Assembly: GCA_900544445.1 (NCBI GenBank)
Contig: UQVK01000069.1
Location: forward strand, 1-20,344
DNA length: 20,344 nt
Direction: 5' to 3'
Source: an uncultured Lachnospiraceae bacterium
Lineage (GTDB): Bacteria; Bacillota; Clostridia; Lachnospirales; Lachnospiraceae
Shown here piece by piece: positions 1 through 6,209 of this stretch. How positions within the stretch are numbered: position 1 is the stretch's first letter; the number at the start of each line of letters is the position of its first letter. Position numbers and translations under genes: made by a program. Under the pieces are notes generated by a model, which made no database searches, was not told where the DNA came from, and worked only from the letters and a program-made list of their open reading frames with translations.

Positions 1-818
1 GCGTGGCACTCCGCTAAAAATACAGGCACATCATCCCGGTAGCCGTAATACTCCAGCGCTCCGCTCTGCTGCAGCCGCTTCACCAGCGGCTCATAATGCG
101 CCCGGGTTTCCTCTTCATAGGCGCCCAGCAGACGGAACACCGTTTCCGGATGTTTTTCATGGATCCGCTGCGCCACTTCCAGCAACTCGTCGATTCCCTT
201 ATCCTTCATCAGCCGCATGATGGAAAGAAACACCACCTTCCTGCCGTCCCCGGAACCGTTTTCCGGCGGATAGGCCTGCGCCCGGTGCTCCGCCAGATTC
301 ACGCCGGAACCGGGAATGACCCGGCATTTTCCCGTCACACAGCCCTTTTCCCGCATGAAGTCCCGGTTCCCTTTATTCTGAAAGAACACACAGGACGCCT
401 TTTTCAGGGCGGTCCGATACAGAAGAACGATCATCTTCTGCAGGATTCCCTCATGCTCCAGAGTGGTTCCCAGCCCCGTGATATTGGCAAGGTACGGCGT
501 TTTCGTCATTCTGGCTGCAAGGCCGCCATAGATATTCGGCTTGATGGTATAGGTGAGCACAGCCTCCGGCCGGTAACGCTTCATCAGACGCCGGTAGAAC
601 AGCAGGAGCTTCAGATCCTTGAAGGGGTTCATGCCCCGCCTCTCAAAAGAGGTGGGCAGATACTCACAGCCCAGCTGCCGTATGCGCTCCACGTATCCGG
701 TATCCGGAACGGAAACCAGAACCCTCCGTCCCTCATTCAGAAGCGCCTGCAGCACTTCCTTGCGGAAATCGTACAGGCCGGAATCGCTGTTGGATAAAAT
801 CAGTACACAGGATGCCAT
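1..818 (-). CDS. PglA-like GT4 glycosyltransferase, 3' end cut by the window edge
   Basis: Reading the minus strand from the ATG at 818-816 gives 272 codons without a stop to the window edge. About 100 C-terminal residues are missing if the protein has the usual GT4 length of about 370-380. The N-terminal Rossmann half is clear: VLILSNSDSGLYDFR at residues 5-19, the family-typical TYTIKPNIYGG at 89-99 and NITGLGTT at 112-119. The second half starts with VIPGSGVNL (167-175) and VVFLSIMRLMKDKGIDEL (195-212). The C-terminal acidic E-x7-E sugar-nucleotide motif would lie off the window. This family includes PglA and CapM-type enzymes that add the second sugar, often GalNAc or GlcNAc, to an undecaprenyl-diphosphate-linked first sugar on the cytoplasmic face. 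Its place after the phosphoglycosyl transferase and ATP-grasp genes fits that role. The start lies 6 bases after the preceding stop; the ribosome site GGAGGAAGG (829-837) is inside the preceding gene, implying translational coupling. The sugar specificity is inferred. Confidence 0.88.
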   Translation of the reverse strand, partial: MASCVLILSNSDSGLYDFRKEVLQALLNEGRRVLVSVPDTGYVERIRQLGCEYLPTSFERRGMNPFKDLKLLLFYRRLMKRYRPEAVLTYTIKPNIYGGLAARMTKTPYLANITGLGTTLEHEGILQKMIVLLYRTALKKASCVFFQNKGNRDFMREKGCVTGKCRVIPGSGVNLAEHRAQAYPPENGSGDGRKVVFLSIMRLMKDKGIDELLEVAQRIHEKHPETVFRLLGAYEEETRAHYEPLVKRLQQSGALEYYGYRDDVPVFLAECH

Positions 819-824
819 GGCTTC

Positions 825-1805
825 TTATCCTTCCTCCGGCTGCCTTCGGATCATGATCTCGTTGTACTTCATCATGCAGATTCCTTCCTCATAGGCGCCG
901 ATTTTCTCCTCATTTGCCTTTCCTTCCAGATTCCGGATGATCTGCGCGGGCACGTTCACCCCGCACTCATAGGCATGGGGATATCCGCCGCCAAAACGGG
1001 GATTGACCTCTGAGATACAGTATTCGTCCCCGCGCCGGAAAATATCTATGTCAATGATACCACAAAAACCGACAGTTTCAACGAAATTTTTAATCAGGGA
1101 AAACAGCTTTTCGTCCTTCACGGAAACGGATTTGTCCGTTTCTCCGGCCCGCATCTTCAGCTTTTCCTTCACAAAAATGGAAGTCACCTTTTTCGTAATC
1201 ATATCCACATACACGTCCGCGCCGTACTCCGTGCCGTCCATGTATTCCTGGATCATCATGTCCTCCTGGCAGCCGCTTAAGAACCGGACCGCTTCCAGCG
1301 TGTCCGCCCGGCTGATGCCGATGCTGGCGCTTCCCTTGGCGGGCTTCACAAAAACAGGCAGCTTCACCTCTCCCGCCTGAAGCGCTTCCTCAAAGGCCGC
1401 TTCATCCATGAAGCAGCGCCCTGTGGGAATCTGCAGTTCACACAGCTTCTGGTACATCCGATATTTGTCAAAGGAGGTTTCCACCGCATCCAGGGGCGAA
1501 ATGATGGGCGTGGTTCCCACCGCAAGAAATTCCTCCCTGTGACGGGCCAGAAGGGTCAGCTCCGGATCGATCAGGGAAAACACCCCGGTAATCCTCTTTT
1601 CCCGGCAGATGGAAAGGATTTGATCCAGATATCCCGGCTCCGTGATCCGCGGAACAAGGATGGCCTCATCCGCCTCGTACAGCGCAGGAGCCAGACTGCT
1701 GCAGTCCGTCGCATACACATGGCCCTTCCCCGCAAGTTCCTTTTTAAAATACTGCACCACCTTATTGCGGGTGCCCGCGCTTAAAATCAGAAGATTGATT
1801 TCCAT
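825..1805 (-). CDS. ATP-grasp ligase, carbamoyl-phosphate synthase large-subunit-like
   Basis: A 326-residue protein with the ATP-grasp layout. A preATP-grasp Rossmann region opens with NLLILSAGTRNKVVQYF (4-20). The nucleotide-binding lysine and glycine-rich loop is PVFVKPAKGSASIGIS (150-165), then IQEYMDGTEYG (185-195) and the Mg/ATP motif ISEVNPRFGGGYP (264-276). It matches stand-alone CarB-like proteins of polysaccharide loci. ATP-grasp enzymes join a carboxylate, activated as an acyl phosphate, to an amine or similar nucleophile; the substrates here are unknown. The gene sits between the phosphoglycosyl transferase and the GT4 in a pathway that makes a free 4-amino sugar, so amino-acylation of that sugar is a reasonable hypothesis, not a demonstrated role. 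An in-frame GTG at 1838 would add 11 residues, but the ATG at 1805 has a clear AGAGAGG five bases upstream and starts right at the Rossmann fold, so I use it. Confidence 0.9.
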   Translation of the reverse strand: MEINLLILSAGTRNKVVQYFKKELAGKGHVYATDCSSLAPALYEADEAILVPRITEPGYLDQILSICREKRITGVFSLIDPELTLLARHREEFLAVGTTPIISPLDAVETSFDKYRMYQKLCELQIPTGRCFMDEAAFEEALQAGEVKLPVFVKPAKGSASIGISRADTLEAVRFLSGCQEDMMIQEYMDGTEYGADVYVDMITKKVTSIFVKEKLKMRAGETDKSVSVKDEKLFSLIKNFVETVGFCGIIDIDIFRRGDEYCISEVNPRFGGGYPHAYECGVNVPAQIIRNLEGKANEEKIGAYEEGICMMKYNEIMIRRQPEEG

Positions 1806-1810
1806 AATTA

Positions 1811-1817
1811 CCTCTCT
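1811..1817 (-). promoter_or_regulatory. Ribosome binding site deciding the ATP-grasp start
   Basis: AGAGAGG on the minus strand, separated by five bases from the ATG at 1805. It favours this start over the in-frame GTG at 1838, which overlaps the preceding stop codon. Confidence 0.75.
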
Positions 1818-1834
1818 GCCTCCCTGACGCTGTT

Positions 1835-2473
1835 TCACGGCTTCCCTTCCGCTTCCGCCCTGGCCTTTCTGATCTGGGCCAGATTTCCTTCGGAAGCCGC
1901 CGTATCCTCCGCCACGCCGGAACGGTCAAAGACCGCCTTCACCGTCATGACAAGCACCTTCACATCCATGGCAAAGGACAGATTTTTCACATACTCCACG
2001 TCCTTCGCAAGCCGCCTGTCCCAATCCAGAAAATTCCGTCCCGACGCCTGGGCAAGACCGGTCAGGCCGGGCCGCACCGTATGGCGGAGACGTTCCTCTT
2101 CGGTGTACCAGGGCAGGTAGGAAACCAACAGCGGCCTGGGACCGATGATGCTCATGTCTCCCTTAAAAATATTGAACAGTTCCGGCAGCTCATCCAGGCT
2201 GGTGGAGCGAAGAAATTTTCCGAAGGAGGTCAGGCGCACCGAATCCGGAAGGAGCTGCTCGTTTTCATCCCGCGCGTCCGTCATGGTGCGGAATTTGCAC
2301 AGGGTAAAAATCTTCTCATTCCGCCCCGGCCGCTCCTGATGAAACAGCACCGGGCTCCCCAGCTTCGTCCGCACCAGAATAGCCACGATCAGAAGCACGG
2401 GCGAGAGCACCAGAATCGCGCAGCCGGACAGAAAAATGTCCAGCGCTCTTTTTCCAAATTTTCTGTAAAACAT
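1835..2473 (-). CDS. PglC-like monotopic phosphoglycosyl transferase (bacterial sugar transferase)
   Basis: A 212-residue small-form sugar transferase (PF02397), close to the 200 residues of PglC. A hydrophobic N-terminal helix, about residues 11-33, contains the helix-breaking Ser-Pro pair (S24-P25) of the re-entrant membrane helix. KFRTM (60-64) is family-typical. The catalytic Asp-Glu dyad is D94-E95 in TSLDELPELFNIFKGDMS (91-108), followed by IIGPRPLL. These enzymes move a phospho-sugar from a UDP-sugar to undecaprenyl phosphate at the inner face of the membrane, through a covalent Asp intermediate, and so start glycan assembly. With the dehydratase and PglE-like aminotransferase in the same operon, the expected substrate is a UDP-2,4-diamino-2,4,6-trideoxyhexose derivative such as UDP-diNAcBac; that specificity is inferred. 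The start has an excellent GGGAGGAG five bases upstream. It lies 45 bases after the aminotransferase. Confidence 0.93.
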   Translation of the reverse strand: MFYRKFGKRALDIFLSGCAILVLSPVLLIVAILVRTKLGSPVLFHQERPGRNEKIFTLCKFRTMTDARDENEQLLPDSVRLTSFGKFLRSTSLDELPELFNIFKGDMSIIGPRPLLVSYLPWYTEEERLRHTVRPGLTGLAQASGRNFLDWDRRLAKDVEYVKNLSFAMDVKVLVMTVKAVFDRSGVAEDTAASEGNLAQIRKARAEAEGKP

Positions 2474-2518
2474 CCGCTCCTCCCTTCTGCCAGCCGGAAT
2501 TTTGCCGCTCCGTTTTCC

Positions 2519-3700
2519 TCATGCAAACAGTCCGCGCACCAGGCCGATGATCCGCTCCATGTCCTCCGGCGTGTTCTTGATGTCGCTGGGAAGGCACAGG
2601 CCATGATAGAAGATCTTCGCTCCCACGCTCTCCGGCGCGGCAGTCAGATCCAGCGACTGCACGCTGCGGCTGTCCGCCCCCTTCGCGCAGCCGTCCTTCG
2701 TGAAGAAATCCGCATCCGCGAAAATGGGCTGCATGTGCATGGGCTTCCAGATGGGCCGGGTCTCGATATTTTCATCGGCAAGCACGTCCATCACCCGATC
2801 CGGCGTGACGCCGCAGGCAGGATCGATAGTGATGCAGGAAAGCCAGTTGTTCGCATCCCCGTCCGGGTTCATGGGATTCATGGTGATGGCCGGGATATCC
2901 GCAAAGGCTTCCCTGTACTGCCTGTAAATCTCCTGTTTCTTTTGCTTGTGCTCTTCGATATGAAGGAGCTGGCCTCTGCCCACTCCGGCCGTGATGTTGG
3001 ACATGCGGTAGTTGAAGCCCAGCTGGGAATGCTGATAATAGCGGGCGGCATCCCTCGCCTGGGTGGAAAGGAACCTTGCCTGATCCACATATTCCTCGTT
3101 TGCAGAAACCAGCATGCCGCCGCCTGAGGTGGTGATGATCTTGTTTCCGTTGAAGGAATAGATTCCGATGTCCCCGAAGCAACCCGTCATTTTCCCCTGG
3201 AAGGTGGAGCCGAGAGACTCTGCCGCATCCTCGATGAGCGGAACTCCTCTTCTGTCACAGATTTCCCGGATCCGTCCGATCTGGGCGGGCGTGCCGTACA
3301 GATGGGCGCAGATCACCGCCTTCGCATTCGGGTACTTTTCAAAGGCCGCCTCCAGCGCATCCGGGTCCATGTTCCAGGTCTGCTCCTCCGCATCGATGAA
3401 TACCGGCACCGCCTTCTCATAGCAGATGGGATTGCAGGTGGCGGAAAAAGTCAGATCGGAAGAAAACACCACATCCCCCGGCTGAATCCCGATGAGCCGC
3501 AGGGCCAGATGGATGGCCGCCGTTCCGGCGCTCAGCGCCGCCGCATAACCGCATCCCGTATATTCGGCCATTTCCTTCTCAAAAGCGTTCACATTCGGCC
3601 CGAGAGGCGCGATCCAGTTGGTCTCAAAGGCTTCGTTCACAAACCGCTGCTCATCCCCGTGCATGGTGGGGGAAGACAGATAAATTCTCTCTTTTCCCAT
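2519..3700 (-). CDS. pglE: PglE-like UDP-4-keto-6-deoxy-GlcNAc aminotransferase (DegT/DnrJ/EryC1/StrS)
   Basis: A 393-residue PLP-dependent sugar aminotransferase. The PLP lysine is K187 in SFNGNKIITTSGGGML (182-197), a stretch characteristic of PglE and LegC. D158 in LIEDAAE (155-161) should contact the pyridine nitrogen. IAPLG (30-34), HLYGT (133-137) and IETRPIWKPMH also match what I remember of C. jejuni PglE. The family converts the 4-keto sugar made by a PglF-type dehydratase to UDP-4-amino-4,6-dideoxy-GlcNAc, using glutamate. The dehydratase two genes upstream and the PglC-like transferase immediately downstream support this. The start has GGAGA eight bases upstream. In Campylobacter the next step is N4-acetylation by PglD, but no left-handed beta-helix acetyltransferase is encoded here. 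A LegC-like role (legionaminic acid route) is the main alternative, but no nucleotidyltransferase or sialic-acid-synthase-like gene is visible. Confidence 0.93.
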   Translation of the reverse strand: MGKERIYLSSPTMHGDEQRFVNEAFETNWIAPLGPNVNAFEKEMAEYTGCGYAAALSAGTAAIHLALRLIGIQPGDVVFSSDLTFSATCNPICYEKAVPVFIDAEEQTWNMDPDALEAAFEKYPNAKAVICAHLYGTPAQIGRIREICDRRGVPLIEDAAESLGSTFQGKMTGCFGDIGIYSFNGNKIITTSGGGMLVSANEEYVDQARFLSTQARDAARYYQHSQLGFNYRMSNITAGVGRGQLLHIEEHKQKKQEIYRQYREAFADIPAITMNPMNPDGDANNWLSCITIDPACGVTPDRVMDVLADENIETRPIWKPMHMQPIFADADFFTKDGCAKGADSRSVQSLDLTAAPESVGAKIFYHGLCLPSDIKNTPEDMERIIGLVRGLFA

Positions 3701-3742
3701 GTTCTGTTCTCCATTTCCGTGCGGCTTTTTCTTACGAAACGG

Positions 3743-3763
3743 GTCTGCGGATGCCGCGCAGAC
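3743..3763. repeat. Short inverted repeat between the VOC and aminotransferase genes
   Basis: GTCTGCG and CGCAGAC form a perfect 7-base-pair stem with a 7-base loop, in the 79-base spacer (3701-3779). No T-run follows on either strand, so it does not look like an intrinsic terminator. It may be an RNA processing or stability element, or chance. Confidence 0.35.
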
Positions 3764-3779
3764 ACAAACCCGGCAGTCT

Positions 3780-4169
3780 CTATTGTTCCAGAAGCTCGAT
3801 CATCCCGATAAAACGGTTCATCAGAAAGCTCACACGCTTCCCGCCGATCGCCGGAGCGGGCGTGGGCAGATCGATCTGCACATACCCCTCTCCGGTCAGC
3901 TTCGAGATCTCTTCGTCCAGATTCTCACAGACATAACAGAGATGATAAGGCGCGTTTTTATAGGTTTTGATCAGGCCCGACACCACGCTGTCCGGAGCGT
4001 TGGGGCTGACCAGTTCCACCACGTAGCCGTCCTTTTCCAGAAAAAGAATATCCACTTTCCGGTACGTATCGTTCGTAACCTCACCCTGCGGGACATAGCC
4101 CAGCTTCTCAAATTCTGCGGCGGCCTTCTCCAGCTTTTTCACCAGATAGCCGATATGATGTATTTTCAT
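3780..4169 (-). CDS. VOC (glyoxalase-fold) metalloprotein, methylmalonyl-CoA epimerase-like, role unknown
   Basis: A 129-residue vicinal-oxygen-chelate protein made of two beta-alpha-beta-beta-beta units. The four expected metal ligands are all visible: H5 in HHIGYLV, E52 in VVELVSP, H76 in YHLCYV and E125 in MIELLEQ. The first module starts immediately, as in methylmalonyl-CoA epimerases. The intact metal site suggests an active enzyme, but VOC reactions range from epimerisation to lyase, dioxygenase and isomerase chemistry, so the substrate cannot be read from sequence. It lies between the UDP-sugar 4,6-dehydratase and the PglE-like aminotransferase, both acting on a UDP-4-keto sugar, so a sugar-nucleotide or acyl-donor substrate is plausible (inference). 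The ATG at 4169 has a perfect GGAGGT four bases away. A GTG at 4202 in the same frame would add 11 unconserved residues and would lie inside the hairpin-rich leader, so it is rejected. Confidence 0.85.
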   Translation of the reverse strand: MKIHHIGYLVKKLEKAAAEFEKLGYVPQGEVTNDTYRKVDILFLEKDGYVVELVSPNAPDSVVSGLIKTYKNAPYHLCYVCENLDEEISKLTGEGYVQIDLPTPAPAIGGKRVSFLMNRFIGMIELLEQ

Positions 4170-4173
4170 GATT

Positions 4174-4179
4174 ACCTCC
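4174..4179 (-). promoter_or_regulatory. Strong ribosome binding site of the VOC gene, abutting a weak hairpin
   Basis: GGAGGT on the minus strand, four bases before the ATG at 4169. Immediately upstream (4181-4201) a short imperfect hairpin can form: four base pairs TGCC/GGCA, a 2x2 mismatch, then AGC/GCT around a three-base loop. Its arm ends one base from the ribosome site, so this leader structure could influence access. Confidence 0.6.
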
Positions 4180-4204
4180 ATGCCGAAGCTTTGCTGAGGC
4201 ACGC

Positions 4205-4227
4205 GCGCCGAACCTCAAGTTCGGCGC
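4205..4227. repeat. Perfect hairpin 3 of the 126-base spacer
   Basis: A 9-base-pair inverted repeat, GCGCCGAAC and GTTCGGCGC, around a five-base loop. In the transcript its arms contain GCGCCG and CGGCGC, which also occur in hairpin 2 next to it, so the two hairpins could exchange partners. No T-run follows. Confidence 0.7.
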
Positions 4228-4237
4228 TGTGATAACG

Positions 4238-4264
4238 GGATTTGCGCCGCTCCGGCGCAAATCC
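4238..4264. repeat. Perfect hairpin 2 of the 126-base spacer
   Basis: A 12-base-pair inverted repeat, GGATTTGCGCCG and CGGCGCAAATCC, around a three-base loop. It starts two bases after hairpin 1. It is GC-rich in the upper stem and lacks a downstream T-run, so it is not a classic terminator on its own. Perfect stems of this kind placed side by side look like a mobile or dispersed palindromic element, but copy number cannot be seen in this window. Confidence 0.75.
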
Positions 4265-4265
4265 T

Positions 4266-4301
4266 GATTGAAAAATGCGCTATCGAGCGCATTTTTCAAT
4301 C
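4266..4301 (-). terminator. 16-base-pair perfect hairpin at the dehydratase stop codon, terminator-like
   Basis: Bases 4266-4281 and 4286-4301 are perfectly complementary around a four-base loop. The core is AAAAATGCGCT, loop, AGCGCATTTTT: a GC stem flanked by an A-tract and a T-tract, the shape of a bidirectional intrinsic terminator. The dehydratase TGA (4298-4296) lies inside one arm, so translating ribosomes would mask part of the structure. Downstream genes continue the same pathway, so complete termination is unlikely; partial termination, attenuation or protection of the upstream mRNA end fits better. This is inference from shape alone. Confidence 0.5.
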
Positions 4302-6209
4302 TTTCCGCTCCGCCTTAACCGTCCTTCCATCTTTTTTGTATACATAGGTCGGGACAATCTGCTGCACCAGAGGGCGGATGTCCTCCACCTCATCGCGGGA
4401 CGCGTCCTCCAGTTTTTTCAGCTGAATGAAAAACTCATCCTCATCAAGCTCAATGGGCTTTCCGATGTGGATCAGCTTATTGGCGGTATCCTGCATGCCC
4501 TCCTCGTCCATCAGGAGCTCCTCATAGAGCTTCTCGCCGGGACGTAAGCCTGTGAACTCGATCTGGATATCCTCCCCCACCTTGTAACCGGACAGGCGGA
4601 TCAGGTTTTTGGCAAGGTCCAGAATCTTCACCGGCTCTCCCATATCCAGCACGAAGATTTCTCCGCCTCTGGCATAGGCTCCGGCCTGAAGCACCAGGGA
4701 AACCGCTTCCGGAATCGTCATGAAATACCGGATGATGTCCGGATGGGTGACGGTTACCGGGCCGCCCGCTGCGATCTGCTTCTTGAACAGCGGGATCACG
4801 CTGCCGTTGCTTCCCAGCACGTTTCCGAAGCGCACCGCCACGAATTCCGTCTCATAATGCTTGTTGAAGGTCTGGATGATCATCTCGCAGATCCGCTTGC
4901 TGGCCCCCATGATGTTGGTAGGATTCACCGCCTTGTCCGTGGAGATCATCACAAATTTGCGGCAGCCGTTCATGGCTGCTGCGGAAGCCGTCTTCCAGGT
5001 TCCGAACACGTTGTTTTTAATGGCCTCGTTGGGGCTTGTCTCCATCAGCGGCACATGTTTGTGGGCGGCCGCATGGTATACGATATCCGGACGATATTCC
5101 GCAAAAATGGCGTTCATTCGCTTCGTATTGCGCACGGAAGCGATCAGCACCACGAGCGGCAGATCCGGATGGCGCTGCAGAAGCTCCTGCTGAATATCAT
5201 AGGCATTATTTTCATAAATATCCACGATTATCAGCCGGGCAGGCTTATGTGTGGCGATCTGCCGGCAGAGCTCGCTTCCGATGGAACCGCCGCCGCCCGT
5301 GACCATCACCACCTTGTTCTGTACATAGCCCAGAATGGAGTCCAGATCCACGCGGATCGGCTCCCTTCCCAGAAGATCTTCCACCTCCACGTCCCGCAGC
5401 TTGCTGACGCTCACTTCACCGTTGACCAGCTGGTACATGCCGGGCAGGGAACGCAGCTTGCAGTTCGTCTCCTTACAGATATCCAGAATGTCCCGGATCA
5501 CCGTTCTGGGCGCGGAAGGGATCGCGATGAAAATTTCGTCAATATCGTACAGGTCGGCGGACTCGATGATTTTGTCCCGGCCGCCCACCACCTTGATGCC
5601 CTGAATGAACTGGCCCCATTTCTGTTTATCGTCGTCGATGATGCAACGGATGACCATGGTGCTGTAATTGCTGCTGACGATTTCCTTAATCAGCGCGTTT
5701 CCCGCCTCTCCGGCTCCGATGATCATGACGGAAATATTGTTCTTCTTATTCTGCATCCGGTGTTTGCGGCTCCGCAGGAACCGGTAGGAAAAACGGCTGA
5801 TGAACATGAAGGTGACCAGCAGGAACAGATACATGAAATAGTAGCTGTCCGGCACCGGCTGGCTGGAAATTTTGAACAGGTTCAGGCCGATTCCCGACAC
5901 GATGGCGGACAGGAAGCAGGCGATCACCAGGTTCTGCATTTCGTTTTCCCCCGCGAAGGCCCACAGGCTGTGATACAGGCGGAAGAAATAAAAGATGAGC
6001 AGCGTCAGCAGAATGTTGAGCGGCAGGAAGTTCCGGACGGGAAGGATGAACTCATCCGGAATGGCGTCCACATGCATGTCATAGCGCAGAAGCAGCGCCA
6101 GAAAGCTGGCTGCGGTGACGCTCAGAATATCGTATATGATCAGCGCCGTTCTCCGGTACAGAAGCTGATAATTGAAATAATGTTTCTTCGGCTTATCCTT
6201 TTCACTCAT
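4296..6209 (-). CDS. PglF/CapD-type membrane UDP-GlcNAc 4,6-dehydratase
   Basis: A 637-residue long-form nucleotide-sugar dehydratase. About four transmembrane helices fill residues 20-150. A CoA-binding-like Rossmann region follows (VMIIGAGEAGNAL, 161-173), then the catalytic SDR domain with TGGGGSIGS at 304-312. The active site is S423-T424-D425-K426 with NIMGASK (432-438): the usual SDR tyrosine is replaced by M434, as in PglF and FlaA1-type dehydratases. LRPGEKLYEELL near 555-566 is also family-typical. The enzyme removes water from UDP-GlcNAc to give UDP-2-acetamido-2,6-dideoxy-4-ketohexose, the substrate of the PglE-like aminotransferase. The gene overlaps the preceding one by 8 bases (ATGAGTGA) with only a weak purine-rich ribosome site, so its translation is probably coupled. 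Its stop codon sits in a perfect hairpin. Confidence 0.94.
   Translation of the reverse strand: MSEKDKPKKHYFNYQLLYRRTALIIYDILSVTAASFLALLLRYDMHVDAIPDEFILPVRNFLPLNILLTLLIFYFFRLYHSLWAFAGENEMQNLVIACFLSAIVSGIGLNLFKISSQPVPDSYYFMYLFLLVTFMFISRFSYRFLRSRKHRMQNKKNNISVMIIGAGEAGNALIKEIVSSNYSTMVIRCIIDDDKQKWGQFIQGIKVVGGRDKIIESADLYDIDEIFIAIPSAPRTVIRDILDICKETNCKLRSLPGMYQLVNGEVSVSKLRDVEVEDLLGREPIRVDLDSILGYVQNKVVMVTGGGGSIGSELCRQIATHKPARLIIVDIYENNAYDIQQELLQRHPDLPLVVLIASVRNTKRMNAIFAEYRPDIVYHAAAHKHVPLMETSPNEAIKNNVFGTWKTASAAAMNGCRKFVMISTDKAVNPTNIMGASKRICEMIIQTFNKHYETEFVAVRFGNVLGSNGSVIPLFKKQIAAGGPVTVTHPDIIRYFMTIPEAVSLVLQAGAYARGGEIFVLDMGEPVKILDLAKNLIRLSGYKVGEDIQIEFTGLRPGEKLYEELLMDEEGMQDTANKLIHIGKPIELDEDEFFIQLKKLEDASRDEVEDIRPLVQQIVPTYVYKKDGRTVKAERKD

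Noticed and set aside
3743..3763. Hairpin considered as a terminator after the VOC gene
   Set aside because: No T-run follows in the transcript, the stem is only seven base pairs, and the next pathway gene is 40-odd bases downstream.
4108..4299. A 63-codon minus-strand frame across the hairpin spacer
   Set aside because: It is a translation of the palindromes running out of frame into the VOC gene. It has no ribosome site of its own and no domain. The hairpins explain the sequence better than a small protein.
4266..4301. Reading the 16-base-pair hairpin as a true operon end
   Set aside because: The genes on both sides belong to the same amino-sugar pathway and no promoter-like sequence is evident in the remaining spacer, so full termination is less likely than partial attenuation.
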